Assembly: GCF_019266065.1 (NCBI RefSeq)
Contig: NZ_LPNR01000097.1
Coordinates: 28,268 to 92,267, forward strand
Length of the DNA: 64,000 bases
From: Nocardia sp. MH4
Lineage (GTDB): Bacteria; Actinomycetota; Actinomycetes; Mycobacteriales; Mycobacteriaceae
Direction: 5' to 3'
Numbering within the stretch: position 1 is the stretch's first letter; each line of letters starts with the position of its first letter. The translations under genes and the position numbers were made by a program. Below are positions 43,925 through 54,187 of the stretch, in pieces. Under the pieces are notes generated by a model. It was not told the DNA's origin and searched no databases. It saw only the letters and a list, made by a program, of their open reading frames with translations.

Positions 43925-44422
43925 GTGGTCGAACCCTCCGCCCCCGTCGCCCCTCATCCCGACATCGCCGCCCTGGCCCCGCTGCTCGGCAGCTGGCGCG
44001 GACGCGGCCACGGCGAGTACCCGACCATCGAATCCTTCGACTACGTCGAGGAGATCACCTTCGGACATCTCGGCAGGCCGTTCCTCACCTACCGGCAGCG
44101 CACGAAGGCCGCCTCCGACGGCAGGCCGCTGCACGCCGAGACCGGCTATCTGCGTTGCCCCGCGCCCGGCCGGGTCGAGCTGGTGCTCGCCCACCCCACC
44201 GGCATCACCGAGATCTGCGAGGGCACGATCACCGAAACCGTCGACGGAATCCGCCTCGAATTGAACTCGACGAATATCGGGCTGAGCGGTTCGGCGAAAC
44301 CGGTTACCGCCCTCGGCCGCTCTTTCCACGTGACTGGAGACACGATCGACTACACGTTGCGAATGGCGGCCGTCGGCGAATCCCTGCAGCACCATCTGGC
44401 TGCGACTCTGCAACGCACGTAA
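43925..44422 (+). CDS. nitrobindin (heme-binding FABP-like protein, peroxynitrite isomerase)
   Basis: The 165-aa protein is a nitrobindin: [41 protein letters not shown] at the N-terminus, [27 protein letters not shown] in the barrel, and the proximal-heme His near the end in [11 protein letters not shown]. These ten-stranded barrels bind ferric heme; mycobacterial members (Rv2717c type) isomerise peroxynitrite to nitrate. It stands alone and divergent from the lipoprotein gene, and has a leaderless-type promoter. Confidence 0.93.
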   Translation: MVEPSAPVAPHPDIAALAPLLGSWRGRGHGEYPTIESFDYVEEITFGHLGRPFLTYRQRTKAASDGRPLHAETGYLRCPAPGRVELVLAHPTGITEICEGTITETVDGIRLELNSTNIGLSGSAKPVTALGRSFHVTGDTIDYTLRMAAVGESLQHHLAATLQRT

Positions 44423-44689
44423 CATCCTTCGAATTCGGTAATTACCTCACCAGGGGCGCTGAACTGCGGATTTCGCCTATCGATACCGCGCATTCACCTT
44501 TTCATCACGGTCGCGTACCGGTTGTGTTCGAACACGCCCGCACATAACGCAACAATTGTGTGTCGCTTGCCTAGGTCTGTTGTTACCCGCGCGGCGGCCG
44601 ATCTACGGTTCAAGCACCAGCAAACCAACAGACAATCGAAAGGCTGCCCGGGAGAGCACGTCGAAACCCTGAACGAGGGAGACGAAACC

Positions 44690-44929
44690 ATGAGGCGTTC
44701 CACCCTGATCTTGACCACTGCCGGGATGATTCTGGGCGGCGCGGCCGCCATCGACCTCCTCGACGGCGCGGGCACCCATGCCGCACCCGAGCCCATTGCC
44801 GGGTACAACGTCGTGCACAACACGGCCACTGCCCATTCCGAGAGCAGTTCACTCGCGGTGGTGCGGGGCCTGCTGGCGACCGAGAACGCCGGCGGACCCG
44901 GCCACACCGCTGCGGCGCCCGTTCAGTAA
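44690..44929 (+). CDS. small secreted protein of unknown function, 79 aa
   Basis: ATG 44690 follows GAGGGAGA. MRRSTLILTTAGMILGGAAA and the following residues form a signal peptide ending near THAA-PEP; the mature part is only about 45 residues (GYNVVHNTATAHSESSS). No family is recognised. The 267 bases upstream are relatively AT-rich and contain the palindrome GTGTTCGAACAC at 44524-44535, a possible regulator site. The 3' end overlaps the convergent penicillin-binding gene by 7 bases. Confidence 0.6.
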   Translation: MRRSTLILTTAGMILGGAAAIDLLDGAGTHAAPEPIAGYNVVHNTATAHSESSSLAVVRGLLATENAGGPGHTAAAPVQ

Positions 44930-46713
44930 CCCGGCGGCAGCGCGGCGAACATGTCGCGGGTGACGGCGACCGCGTTGTCGGAGCTGCCACCCTTGACCAG
45001 CAGCGTCGCGAAGGCCATGTCCCCGCGGTACCCGACGAACCACGAGTGCGATCCGCCGTCGACCTCGGCTTCGCCGGTCTTGCCGTACACCTCGCCCTGG
45101 TCCCTGATCCGTTCGGCGGTGCCGCCCGTGACGACCATGCGCATCATCGTGCGCAGTCCGTCGACCACGTTCCGGTCGATCGCGGGCCGGTCACCGTCGA
45201 TCCGGGTCGGCCTGCCCGCGATCAGATACGGCACCGGTGCCGAGCCCTGCGCGACCGTCGCCGCCATCACGGCCATGCCGAACGGGCTCACCACGACCCG
45301 GCCCTGTCCGATGCCGTCCTCGGCGCGCTGGACGAGTCCCTCGGCGGGCGGCACCGAACCCGACATCGTCGGCAGGCCCTCCACGGTGTAGTCCTGGCCG
45401 ATGCCGAGCCGGGCCGCGGCGTCGGTCAGCGCGGTGCTGTCCAGCCTGCTGGCCAGCCGGGCGAAGGTGGTGTTGCACGAGCGCTCGTAGGCGGTGGCCA
45501 TCGGCACGTCGCCGACGGAGAAGAGGTTGTAGTTGGGGATGGTGCGCTCGCCGATGGTGGTGTGGCTCGGACACGGCAGCACGGTCTCGGGCGTGGCGAT
45601 GCCCGCCGCCATCGCGGCCGAGGCGGTCACCGTTTTGAAGATCGAGCCCGGCGGATACTGACCGCTGGTGGCGACGGGGCCGTCCCGATCGGCCGCCTTG
45701 TTCTGGGCCACCGCGAGGATCGCCCCGGTCGACGGACGCAGCACCACCATCATCGTCTGCTCGGTGCGCAGGTCGACCGCGTGCTGCGCGGAGTTCTGCA
45801 CGAACCGGTCGATGCTCAGCGCGAACGAGGGCGCCGGCTGCGCCGCTACCTCGTGCAGCACATCGAGATCGGCGCCGTTGGCATTGCGGGTCACCACGCT
45901 CCACCCCGCCTTGCCGTCGACCTCGGCGATCACCGTCTTGCGCACCTGGGTGAGCAGATCGGGCGCGAACTTGCGGTCGGTGGGCACCATGTCCCACTCC
46001 TGGGTCAGGGTGACACCGGGCAGCCCGATCAGTTCGCCGCCGATGGTCTCGGCCTCGTACTCGGTCAGCAGGATCACCGTGGAGGGCCCACCGGATCGGC
46101 GGGCCGCGTCCAGGATCGACTGCGGGGTGTAGGCGACCGGATCGATCCGGCTCAGCGCCGCGGCCAAGGCGCCGGCGACCCGATCCGGCTCGGTGGCCGC
46201 GGCCGGGTCGAACCGCACCCGCGACACCTTGCCCGGCACCAGCACATCGCTGCCCGCCGACTCGTTGACCCGCGCGCGCGGCGCCGGCGCGGTGCGCAGT
46301 TCCAGCGTCTGGGTGTCGCCGAGCTTCGGATGGATGTCGGCGGAGGTCCAGCGCACCAGCCACCGACCGCCGGTGCGGCCCATCTGCAACTCGCCGGTGT
46401 AGGTCCACTGGCGGCCCTTGGGCAAGGTCCAGGCGTAGGTGTAGTCGACGGTGGCCGTGTCACCACTGACGCGCGCGTCGCCGGTGCGGATCTCGAGCTT
46501 CTCGGCCTGCAGCGCCTGCCACGCCGAAGTCAGTGCGGCCGTGGCCTTCTCGGGGGCGGTGGTGAGCTCGGCGGCCGCGGCGAGATCGCGGTCGGCCAGC
46601 GCCTCGGCGAAGGCGTCGGCGGCGGGTACCGGTCCCTGCGGGCCTGCGGAGCAGGCGGTGGCCGCCACCGCGAGGGCTGCCACCGCGAACGTGGTTACCA
46701 TCCGTGTCCTCAT
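44923..46713 (-). CDS. penicillin-binding lipoprotein, class B-like transpeptidase
   Basis: The 596-aa protein has a lipoprotein signal (VTTFAVAALAVAATACSAG) and an NTF2-like MecA-N domain (about 30-145, ADAFAEALADRDLAAAAELT). A dimerisation region and a transpeptidase domain follow, with all three penicillin-binding motifs: SIFK (GSIFKT), SCN (ERSCNTTF) and KTG (GKTGEAE). It cross-links peptidoglycan outside the membrane and corresponds to mycobacterial Rv2864c. Start ATG 46713 or 46701. It is followed upstream by GNAT and ispG genes as in mycobacteria. Confidence 0.94.
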   Translation of the reverse strand: MRTRMVTTFAVAALAVAATACSAGPQGPVPAADAFAEALADRDLAAAAELTTAPEKATAALTSAWQALQAEKLEIRTGDARVSGDTATVDYTYAWTLPKGRQWTYTGELQMGRTGGRWLVRWTSADIHPKLGDTQTLELRTAPAPRARVNESAGSDVLVPGKVSRVRFDPAAATEPDRVAGALAAALSRIDPVAYTPQSILDAARRSGGPSTVILLTEYEAETIGGELIGLPGVTLTQEWDMVPTDRKFAPDLLTQVRKTVIAEVDGKAGWSVVTRNANGADLDVLHEVAAQPAPSFALSIDRFVQNSAQHAVDLRTEQTMMVVLRPSTGAILAVAQNKAADRDGPVATSGQYPPGSIFKTVTASAAMAAGIATPETVLPCPSHTTIGERTIPNYNLFSVGDVPMATAYERSCNTTFARLASRLDSTALTDAAARLGIGQDYTVEGLPTMSGSVPPAEGLVQRAEDGIGQGRVVVSPFGMAVMAATVAQGSAPVPYLIAGRPTRIDGDRPAIDRNVVDGLRTMMRMVVTGGTAERIRDQGEVYGKTGEAEVDGGSHSWFVGYRGDMAFATLLVKGGSSDNAVAVTRDMFAALPPGY

Positions 46714-46778
46714 CGGCACCGATGGTAGCGGCGACCGGGCAGCAAACCCCGGATGACGGCGCCGTACACGCCCGGATT

Positions 46779-47642
46779 TCAGTCGACGAGCACCGTGGCG
46801 AAGGTCGCGATCTGACGGAAACCCACACGGCTGTAGGCACGTCGGGCGATCCGGTTGTAGTCGTTGACGTACAGGCTGGCCGTACGCCCTGTCGCGACAA
46901 CGGCATTCGCGACCGTCGCGGTGCCCGCGGTGCCGACGCCCGCCCCGCGGAAGTCCGGATGCACCCACACACCCTGGATCTGGCCGGTGCGCCGCGACAA
47001 CGCGCCGATCTCGGCCTTGTAGACGACCTCGCCGTCCTCGAAACGTGCCCAGGCCCTGCCGGATTCGATCAGGCTCTGGATTCGCCGCCGGTAGCCACGG
47101 CCGCCGTCGCCCGCGCGCGGGTCGACGCCGACCTCCTCGATGAACATGGCGATCGCGGCGGTCAGGTAGCGGTCGATCTCGTCGGGCCGCACCCGGCGCA
47201 CCCCCGCGTCCGGGCGGGCCAGCGCGGGCGCGCCGAGCGCGAGCAACGGCTGATCGGCGCGCAGTTCCCTGGCCGGACCCCACTTGGGCAGCAGCAGCTC
47301 CCACAGCGGCAGAGCCAGCTCCTGTCGGCCGACCACCGAGGAACACACCCGCGGCCAGCGCGCCGCCCGCTCGGCGAACGCGCGTAAGGCCTGCTGGTCA
47401 CCGCGCAGCGGCACCAGATTCGCCCCGGAGAAGCAGAGGGAGTCCGCGGGACCGCCCCGGCTCCACAGCTCACCGAGCCCGGAGCGCGCGTCGAGCCCGA
47501 ACTCCTGGACCCGGGCCGCGATCATGCACGAGGCCACCGGGTCGGAGTCGAGCACACGCAGCACCTCGCCCAGATCTCGCACGGACACCGGGCGCGCGGG
47601 AGGGGTTTTGGACCGTCGCGTCGGCTCCAGCAGACTCCGCAC
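46779..47642 (-). CDS. GNAT acetyltransferase with DUF4081 domain
   Basis: The 287-aa protein joins an N-terminal DUF4081 half (LRVLDSDPVASCMIAARVQEFG, LWSRGGPADSLCFSGANLVPL) to a C-terminal GNAT domain (IQGVWVHPDFRGAGVGTAG, SLYVNDYNRIARRAYSRVGF). The substrate is unknown. GTG 47642 (VRSLLEPTRR) was chosen over a longer frame because it matches the length of mycobacterial homologues (about 284 aa). It sits between ispG and the penicillin-binding lipoprotein. Confidence 0.92.
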   Translation of the reverse strand: MRSLLEPTRRSKTPPARPVSVRDLGEVLRVLDSDPVASCMIAARVQEFGLDARSGLGELWSRGGPADSLCFSGANLVPLRGDQQALRAFAERAARWPRVCSSVVGRQELALPLWELLLPKWGPARELRADQPLLALGAPALARPDAGVRRVRPDEIDRYLTAAIAMFIEEVGVDPRAGDGGRGYRRRIQSLIESGRAWARFEDGEVVYKAEIGALSRRTGQIQGVWVHPDFRGAGVGTAGTATVANAVVATGRTASLYVNDYNRIARRAYSRVGFRQIATFATVLVD

Positions 47643-47718
47643 GGCACCAGCCTGCCACGAAAGCACGCGCAGTGGTACGGGTCCGCCGAATCCGACGTCC
47701 GACCGTGAGCGACGGAGC

Positions 47719-48873
47719 TCAGCCCACGGTGACGACCGGCTCACCGCCCGGCTGCTCGCCCATCTCCTCGGCAATGCGCATCGCCTCTTCGATCAGGGTT
47801 TCCACGATCTGCGCCTCCGGCACGGTCTTGATGACCTCGCCCTTGACGAAGATCTGGCCCTTGCCGTTGCCCGACGCGACACCGAGGTCGGCCTCGCGCG
47901 CCTCACCGGGCCCGTTCACGACGCAGCCCATCACGGCGACGCGCAGCGGCACCTCGAGGCCGTCCAGGCCCGCGGCGACCGCGTCGGCGAGGGTGTACAC
48001 GTCGACCTGGGCGCGACCGCACGACGGGCAGGACACGATCTCGAGCTTGCGCGGGCGCAGGTTCAGCGACTGCAGGATCTGGCCGCCGACCTTCACCTCC
48101 TCGGCGGGCGGGGCCGACAGCGAGACCCGGATGGTGTCGCCGATGCCCTCGCTGAGCAGCGCGCCGAAGGCCACCGCGGACTTGATCGTGCCCTGGAACG
48201 CCGGGCCGGCCTCGGTGACGCCGAGGTGCAGCGGGTAGTCGCTGCGCGCGGCCAGCTGCCGGTACGCCTCCACCATGATCACCGGGTCGTTGTGCTTGAC
48301 CGAGATCTTGATGTCGCCGAAGCCGTGGTCCTCGAACAGGCTCGCCTCCCACAGCGCCGACTCGACCAGCGCCTCGGGGGTGGCCTTGCCGTACTTCTCC
48401 AGCATCCGCTTGTCCAGCGAACCGGCGTTGACGCCGATGCGGATCGGGATGCCCGCGGCGCCCGCGGCCTTGGCGACCTCGCCGACCCGGCCGTCGAATT
48501 CCTTGATGTTGCCCGGGTTCACCCGGACCGCGGCGCAGCCGGCGTCGATCGCGGCGAAGATGTAGCGCGGCTGGAAGTGGATGTCGGCGATCACCGGGAT
48601 CTGCGACTTCTTCGCGATCGTGGCGAGGGCGTCGGCGTCCTCCTGGCGCGGGCACGCCACCCGGACGATGTCGCAGCCCGACGCGGTCAGCTCGGCGATC
48701 TGCTGCAGCGTCGCGTTGATGTCGTGGGTCTTGGTGGTGGTCATCGACTGCACCGAGATCGGCGAGTCACTGCCAACGCCGACATTGCCCACCTTCAGCT
48801 GGCGGGTCTTGCGCCGGGGTGCGAGAACAGCAGCGGGGGCGGCGGGCATCCCCAATCCGATTGTGCTGGTCAC
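47719..48873 (-). CDS. ispG: 4-hydroxy-3-methylbut-2-enyl diphosphate synthase
   Basis: IspG (GcpE) reduces methylerythritol cyclodiphosphate in the non-mevalonate isoprenoid route using a 4Fe-4S cluster. The 384-aa protein has [34 protein letters not shown], and cluster cysteines in [13 protein letters not shown] and [14 protein letters not shown] 48873 follows AAGAAGG by 9 bases. The order ispG-rip1-dxr is conserved in mycobacteria, so two pathway enzymes flank an intramembrane protease. Confidence 0.97.
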   Translation of the reverse strand: MTSTIGLGMPAAPAAVLAPRRKTRQLKVGNVGVGSDSPISVQSMTTTKTHDINATLQQIAELTASGCDIVRVACPRQEDADALATIAKKSQIPVIADIHFQPRYIFAAIDAGCAAVRVNPGNIKEFDGRVGEVAKAAGAAGIPIRIGVNAGSLDKRMLEKYGKATPEALVESALWEASLFEDHGFGDIKISVKHNDPVIMVEAYRQLAARSDYPLHLGVTEAGPAFQGTIKSAVAFGALLSEGIGDTIRVSLSAPPAEEVKVGGQILQSLNLRPRKLEIVSCPSCGRAQVDVYTLADAVAAGLDGLEVPLRVAVMGCVVNGPGEAREADLGVASGNGKGQIFVKGEVIKTVPEAQIVETLIEEAMRIAEEMGEQPGGEPVVTVG

Positions 48874-48989
48874 GTTCGGCTGCCTTCTTTCGTACGTTTC
48901 GTGGATTCGACCGGGTGTGGTTGCTGCCGAGCTTAGTCGCGCGGGGTTGCCGCACGCCCTGTGAGGGGCACGACAGCGGTTCGGAGCGA

Positions 48990-50186
48990 TCAGGGCAGAC
49001 GGATCGGATTGACGATGTCGGCGGCCAGGGTCAGCAGCATGAACGCACCACCGATCACGACCGCCACATACGTCACCGGGAGCAGCTTGAGGTAGTCCAC
49101 CGGACCGGCCGGGGCCTTGCCGCGCCAGGACCGGATGGTGTCCCTGATCTTCTCGTAGAGCACGACCGCGATGTGCCCGCCGTCCAGCGGCAGCAGCGGC
49201 AGCAGGTTGAACGCGCCCAGGAAGAAGTTCAGGCTGGCCAGGACCATGATGAACATGCCCCACAGGCCGCGCTCGGCGGTCTCGCCGCCGATGCGGCTGG
49301 CGCCGTAGACGCTGACCGGGGTCTCCGGATCGCGCTCACCGCCGGTGACCGCCTCCCACAGCGCCGTCACCTTCTGCGGCATCTTGGCCAGCGACTTGAC
49401 CGTCTCGACGAAGAAGTCGCCGGTGAACGAGATGGTCGCCGGAATCGCGGCGATCGGGCCGTACTGCTGGGGCTCGGCGTAGTCGGGGCCGACGCCGACC
49501 GCGCTGACCTCCCGGCTCGGGCCTTCCTTCGGATAGCGCACGGTGCGCTCCGGCGTCACCGGCACGGTCAGCGTCCGGCCGTCGCGTTCGATCGTGTAGG
49601 TGAAGGTGCCGGTCTGCTTCTGCGTCTCGGCCTGGAACTGCGCCCACGTGGTCACGGGCACGCCGTTGACGGCGGTCACCACGTCGCCGCGCCGCAGCCC
49701 GGCGCGCTGGGCGGGACCGTCACCGGCGCACGGCTGCATCGTCTGATCGGGATTCTGCTGCGCGACGCAGCTCATCGAGCCCAGCGCGGTGGCCGGGGGC
49801 TGCTCGAGCTGCGGCAGGCCCCAACCGACGGCCAGGACCACCAGCAGGATGAACCCGAGCAGGAAGTTCATCGCGATGCCGCCGAACATCACCACCAGGC
49901 GCTTCCAGGTCGACTGGCGATACATCGCCCGCTCGACCTCCTCGGCCTCGAGTTCGTCGAGCGCGGTCATGCCCGCGATATCGCAGAAGCCGCCCAGCGG
50001 CAGCGCCTTGAGGCCGTATTCGGTCTCACCGCGACGGAACGAGAACACCTTGGGCCCGAAGCCGATGAAGTACCGGCGCACCTTCATGCCGGTGGCCTGC
50101 GCCGCCCACATGTGCCCGCATTCGTGCAGCGCGATCGAGATCGTGATACCGAGGGCGAACAGTGCGAACCCCAGCGCGAATACCAT
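48990..50186 (-). CDS. rip1: site-2 intramembrane metalloprotease (Rip1/RseP family)
   Basis: The 398-aa M50 protease has zinc motif HECGH in helix 1 ([12 protein letters not shown]), a PDZ domain in the middle ([22 protein letters not shown]) and the C-terminal [12 protein letters not shown] motif with the third zinc ligand. It cuts membrane-bound anti-sigma factors; the mycobacterial orthologue Rip1 controls several sigma factors and envelope lipids. Substrates are not in the window. Confidence 0.96.
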   Translation of the reverse strand: MVFALGFALFALGITISIALHECGHMWAAQATGMKVRRYFIGFGPKVFSFRRGETEYGLKALPLGGFCDIAGMTALDELEAEEVERAMYRQSTWKRLVVMFGGIAMNFLLGFILLVVLAVGWGLPQLEQPPATALGSMSCVAQQNPDQTMQPCAGDGPAQRAGLRRGDVVTAVNGVPVTTWAQFQAETQKQTGTFTYTIERDGRTLTVPVTPERTVRYPKEGPSREVSAVGVGPDYAEPQQYGPIAAIPATISFTGDFFVETVKSLAKMPQKVTALWEAVTGGERDPETPVSVYGASRIGGETAERGLWGMFIMVLASLNFFLGAFNLLPLLPLDGGHIAVVLYEKIRDTIRSWRGKAPAGPVDYLKLLPVTYVAVVIGGAFMLLTLAADIVNPIRLP

Positions 50187-50335
50187 CTGGCCTCTTTCTC
50201 TGGCGGCTGGCGCCGCGGGTTTCCGGCCTCGTGACCTCGCGTCCGAGCAGCGATACTGCGCCTGCGGCGTTCCGTCTCGCTACTCGGACGCGAGGCGGCC
50301 GAAAACGTGGTGGTCAGTTCGTCGGTCAGGTCCTG

Positions 50336-51517
50336 TCAGGACGCGACGATGGTGGCGGCGTACCGACGTGCCCAGCGGTCGGCCGCGAGGACGTCGTCCA
50401 GGGTATCGGGTTCCCCGTGCCAGCGATCGGCGGCCTCTACCGCCTGTGTGACGGTGCGCACGATCGCCGGGAAGGTGATCTTGCCGTCGAGGAACGCCTG
50501 CACCGCGACCTCGTTGGCGGCGTTGTAGACGGCGGTGACGCTGCCGCCCGCCTCGCCGGCCTGCCTGGCCAGGCGCACGGCGGGAAAGACCTCGTCGTCG
50601 ACCGGTTCGAAGGTCCAGGTGGACGCGGTGCCGAAATCACAGGCGGCCGCCGCGCCGGGGACCCGGTCGGGCCAGCCCAGGGCCAGGGCGATCGGCAGCT
50701 TCATGTCCGGCGGGCTGGCCTGGGCGAGCGTCGAGCCGTCGGTGAAGGTGACCATCGAGTGCACGATCGACTGCGGGTGCACCGTGACATCGATGCGGTC
50801 GTAGGGCACCCCGAACAGCAGGTGGGTCTCGATCAGTTCCAGGCCCTTGTTCACCAGCGACGCCGAGTTGAGGGTGTTCATCGGGCCCATCGACCAGGTC
50901 GGATGGGTCTTGGCCTCGCTGGGGTTCACCGATTCGAGCATCTCGGCGGTCCAGCCACGGAACGGCCCGCCCGACGCGGTGAGGACCAGCCGGGCGACCT
51001 CGTCGGCCCGGCCGCCGCGCAGGCACTGCGCGAGGGCGGAGTGCTCGGAGTCGACCGGGACGATCTGGCCGGGCGCGGCCGCGCGGGTCACCAGGGATCC
51101 ACCGGCGACCAGGGATTCCTTGTTGGCCAGCGCCAGCCGGGTGCCCGCTTCCAGGGTGGCCAGGGTCGGGCCGAGACCGAGCGCACCGACCAGCGCGTTG
51201 AGCACCACGTCGGCCTCGGTGCGGCGCACGAGTTCGGTGGCCGCGTCGGGGCCGCCGAGTTCGAGGTCGAGCGACTGGGCGGCGGCGGGATCGGCGACGG
51301 CGACATTGCGGGTGCCGACGGCCGCCATCTGCTCGGCGAGCAACGCGGGATTGCCGCCGCGGGCGGCGAGGCCGACCACCTCGAAGCGGTCGGGGTTGGC
51401 GGCGATCACCTCGAGCGCCTGGGTACCGATCGAACCGGTACTGCCCAGGAGCAGCACCTTCACCCGGTCGGTGGACGTGGACTGGCCGTGTGCGGCACGG
51501 GTAGCTGGGTGGGACAC
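50336..51517 (-). CDS. dxr: 1-deoxy-D-xylulose 5-phosphate reductoisomerase
   Basis: Dxr makes methylerythritol phosphate from deoxyxylulose phosphate with NADPH. The 393-aa protein shows the Rossmann motif [25 protein letters not shown], metal-ligand segment [14 protein letters not shown] and substrate loop TASGGPFRG...[25 protein letters not shown] prefer GTG 51517 ([11 protein letters not shown]); the frame's longer version adds residues unlike the family. It lies 149 bases upstream of rip1. Confidence 0.96.
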   Translation of the reverse strand: MSHPATRAAHGQSTSTDRVKVLLLGSTGSIGTQALEVIAANPDRFEVVGLAARGGNPALLAEQMAAVGTRNVAVADPAAAQSLDLELGGPDAATELVRRTEADVVLNALVGALGLGPTLATLEAGTRLALANKESLVAGGSLVTRAAAPGQIVPVDSEHSALAQCLRGGRADEVARLVLTASGGPFRGWTAEMLESVNPSEAKTHPTWSMGPMNTLNSASLVNKGLELIETHLLFGVPYDRIDVTVHPQSIVHSMVTFTDGSTLAQASPPDMKLPIALALGWPDRVPGAAAACDFGTASTWTFEPVDDEVFPAVRLARQAGEAGGSVTAVYNAANEVAVQAFLDGKITFPAIVRTVTQAVEAADRWHGEPDTLDDVLAADRWARRYAATIVAS

Positions 51518-51612
51518 GGCCCCATTGTGGCAGGGCTGCTGGCTACGACGGACGGTCGTATGCCACGATATGCTCACTCGCCCAACCAGAACTCGAGCCC
51601 TAAGGAGCGATC

Positions 51613-51882
51613 GTGGCCGCCACGGACCTCGAATCAGTCAGCACCGAGCGCGCCGTCGCCACCAGCGTCGATCCCGCCGAGGTGCCCTCGGCCGCGTGGG
51701 GCTGGAGCGGTGAGTCGCGCAAGACCTTCCGCATCGCGGCCTGGGTCGTCGTGGTGATCCTGCTCGGCATGACCTTCGGCAACCACCAGGGCCACATCGA
51801 GGACATCTTCCTCATCGGCCTGGCCGGCCTGATCGCGGTGATCCTGGTCATCGACTCGCTGACCCAGCGCATCCCGCGCTAG
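51613..51882 (+). CDS. DUF2631 membrane protein
   Basis: The 89-aa protein starts at GTG 51613 behind AAGGAG. After an acidic soluble N-terminus (to residue 34, [14 protein letters not shown]) it has two membrane helices (about 40-57 and 66-82) and a short Arg tail. The pattern matches DUF2631, found next to dxr in mycobacteria; function unknown. It is divergent from dxr. Confidence 0.85.
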   Translation: MAATDLESVSTERAVATSVDPAEVPSAAWGWSGESRKTFRIAAWVVVVILLGMTFGNHQGHIEDIFLIGLAGLIAVILVIDSLTQRIPR

Positions 51883-51895
51883 CTTCCGACTTCAC

Positions 51896-51941
51896 CGACA
51901 ACGCCTGCGGCAGCGACTTTCTCGCGCCGCGGGCGTTGTCG
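51896..51941. terminator. bidirectional hairpin terminator
   Basis: CGACAACGCC pairs with GGCGTTGTCG (10 bp), continued by GCGGC/GCCGC inside, between convergent DUF2631 and LysR genes. Confidence 0.7.
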
Positions 51942-51952
51942 TGTGCGCGGTG

Positions 51953-52918
51953 TCAGCGGCCGCGCCGCGCGCCGGTCTTGCGCCCCTTGCCCCCACGAGC
52001 GGGTTGCTGCTTGGCCGTCGGCTTCTTCGCGGCGCTCTTGCGCGCGGGCGCGGCCGCCGCCCGCCGTGCCGGCTCCGCCGCGACCGCGCCGCGCGAGCTG
52101 TTCGCCGACCGGCCGCGCACGATCCCGACGAACTCCTCGAGCAGTTCGCTGTCGCTGCCCGCGGGCCAGGCCAGCGCGATCTCGGTGAATTCGGTGTCGC
52201 TGACCGGCCGGTAGACCAGGTCGCGCCGGTGATGCAGCCGCGCGATCGACTGCGGCACGATCGTCGCGCCGCCGACCGCGGCGACCAGCGCGAGGGTGTC
52301 GGCGGCCTGATCGAGATCGGTGCCGTCCTGCAGCCGCTCCTCGGCCAGGTCGGCGGGCGTGATGGTCTCCAGCAGCGAGAGCGCGTCGTCCTTCTGGACA
52401 ACCGCGACCGGGGTCTCCTGCCACAGCGGGATCGCATTCATCACGGTCCGGTCGATCGGCAGCCGGACGAAGCACAGGTCGACGCGCCCCTCGCGCAACG
52501 CGCTCTCCTGCTCCCCCTGCGCGACCCCGACGACCTCGAGCGGATGGTCCGGCAACCGGTCACCCCAGATCCGCGCCCATTTCGACACGGTGACACCGGG
52601 TACGAACCCGACCCGCAGGCTCGCGGGCGCTTCCGGTTTCTGCTCCCGCTCGGCCTGCTCCTGCGCACTGATCAGCGCCCTGGCATGGTTCAGCAGCGCC
52701 GCGCCGTCCTCGGTCAGCTGGGTCGGCGACGCCCCCGGCACGAACACCCTGGTACCGAGTTCGTGCTCCAGCTCGATGACGGTGGCGCTCAGGCTCTGCC
52801 GGGAGATCCGCAGGCCCTTCGCGGCCCGGGCGAAGTGCAGTTCCTCGGCGACCGCGACGAAGCGACGCAGCCGGGCGAGGTCGATGGAGTCGGCGGCGGT
52901 GACATCGAAGTCGCTCAT
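51953..52918 (-). CDS. LysR family regulator with histone-H1-like basic tail
   Basis: The 321-aa protein has a LysR winged helix (LARLRRFVAVAEELHFARAAKGLRISRQSLSATVIELEHELG, 14-55) and effector domain (about 100-265). A disordered tail at 268-321 follows, composed of Ala, Arg, Lys and Pro (APARKSAAKKPTAKQQPARG) with one acidic residue. Such tails resemble the C-terminus of histone H1/HupB and add nonspecific DNA affinity. It lies between convergent DUF2631 and a kinase gene; targets are unknown. Confidence 0.92.
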   Translation of the reverse strand: MSDFDVTAADSIDLARLRRFVAVAEELHFARAAKGLRISRQSLSATVIELEHELGTRVFVPGASPTQLTEDGAALLNHARALISAQEQAEREQKPEAPASLRVGFVPGVTVSKWARIWGDRLPDHPLEVVGVAQGEQESALREGRVDLCFVRLPIDRTVMNAIPLWQETPVAVVQKDDALSLLETITPADLAEERLQDGTDLDQAADTLALVAAVGGATIVPQSIARLHHRRDLVYRPVSDTEFTEIALAWPAGSDSELLEEFVGIVRGRSANSSRGAVAAEPARRAAAAPARKSAAKKPTAKQQPARGGKGRKTGARRGR

Positions 52919-52961
52919 TCTGACCAGAATATGGCACCCGCCGGGCGGCCCCGACCACCGA

Positions 52962-54098
52962 TCACAGGTTCGACAGCACCCACAGCACGGCGATGATCGA
53001 CCCGACGACGGCGATCAGGATCAGGAAGGTGGTCAGCACCGAGCCCCACCCGCTGCGCGACGGCGCCGGATACGGCATCGGCGGCGGCACCGGGCGCTGC
53101 CACCCGGGCGGCGCGACCGGGCGCGGTGCGACGGGCTGGTACGGGGGTACCGGCGGACGGTTCACCGGGTACGGCACCCCCGACCCGCTGACCGGGCTCA
53201 TCGGCGCCATCCCGACGAACGGCTGCGGATGGGCACCGGAGGTCGGCCGCACCGTCGCCGCGCCACCGGTGCCGGTGCGCAGCGCCCGCTGCACGGCGTC
53301 GACGAATTCCTCGCAGGAGGAGAACCGGTCGGCGGGTCGTTTGGCGAGCGCGCGGGCCATCACGGCATCGAGCACCGGCGGCAGCCCGGCGCGGCGCGGG
53401 CTGACCGGCGGGGGCGGTGCCTGCAGATGCCCGGTGATGACGGCGGCCGGGCTGGGCGCCTCGTACGGCGCGGTGCCGGTCAGCAGCGAGTACAGCGTGC
53501 AGGCCAGCGAATACTGGTCGGCGCGATGGTCGAGCGGGACGCCGGTGAGCTGTTCGGGCGCGGCGTAGGCGAGCGTGGCGGTGAACGATCCCGTCTCGGT
53601 GAGGTGACCGGAATCGTCTCGCAGCCGGGCGATCCCGAAATCGGTGAGGTACACCCGCTCCTGGCTGTTGGATCGGGCCAGCAGGATATTGGCCGGCTTC
53701 ACATCTCGGTGCAGGACGCCCGCGCGATGCGCGTAGTCGAGCGCGGCGGCGGTCTCGCCGATGATCTGCACCGCCCGGTCCGGCGGCAGCGACCGCGGAT
53801 CCAGCATGGACGCGTCGACCCCGTCGATGTACTGCATGCTGATCCACAGCTGATCGCCCTCGACGCCGCGGTCGAACACGGTCACGATGTTCGGGTGGTC
53901 GAGCTGGGCCACCAGATCGGCCTCCCGCTCGAATCTGGCCCGGATCTCCTTGTCGGAGTACAGCTCCTGGTTCAGCAGCTTGAGCGCGGTCCAGCGCGGC
54001 AGCCGGGGATGCCGGGCCAGATACACCGACCCCATCCCACCGCGGCCCAGCTGCCGGTCGATCGTGTATCCGGCGAATACCGTCCCGTCAGAAACCAC
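52962..54098 (-). CDS. Ser/Thr protein kinase (PknB family), copy A
   Basis: The 378-aa kinase begins at GTG 54098. The domain (about 10-270) has GRGGMGSVYLA, Lys40 in TALKLL, VLHRDVKPANILL, LTDFGIA and the activation loop, then APEQLTG. A Pro-rich juxtamembrane segment (PPVPPYQPVAPRPVAPPG) leads to a membrane helix (about 352-374, FLILIAVVGSIIAVLWVL) with almost no external part. It is a tandem paralogue of the next gene; copy A lacks a sensor domain. Confidence 0.94.
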   Translation of the reverse strand: MVSDGTVFAGYTIDRQLGRGGMGSVYLARHPRLPRWTALKLLNQELYSDKEIRARFEREADLVAQLDHPNIVTVFDRGVEGDQLWISMQYIDGVDASMLDPRSLPPDRAVQIIGETAAALDYAHRAGVLHRDVKPANILLARSNSQERVYLTDFGIARLRDDSGHLTETGSFTATLAYAAPEQLTGVPLDHRADQYSLACTLYSLLTGTAPYEAPSPAAVITGHLQAPPPPVSPRRAGLPPVLDAVMARALAKRPADRFSSCEEFVDAVQRALRTGTGGAATVRPTSGAHPQPFVGMAPMSPVSGSGVPYPVNRPPVPPYQPVAPRPVAPPGWQRPVPPPMPYPAPSRSGWGSVLTTFLILIAVVGSIIAVLWVLSNL

Positions 54099-54187
54099 TC
54101 TGACCCCCGAATCTCGCTCGTCGTCCGACGGGTGTGGACCCTACCAAACACCGTTCGCCGCGGTACGGGGTCGCGCGGACACCAGGG

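Noticed and set aside
44524..44535. SOS box (LexA operator)
   Set aside because: GTGTTCGAACAC is palindromic, but the actinobacterial box is TCGAAC-N4-GTTCGA; the half-sites here are fused in the wrong order.
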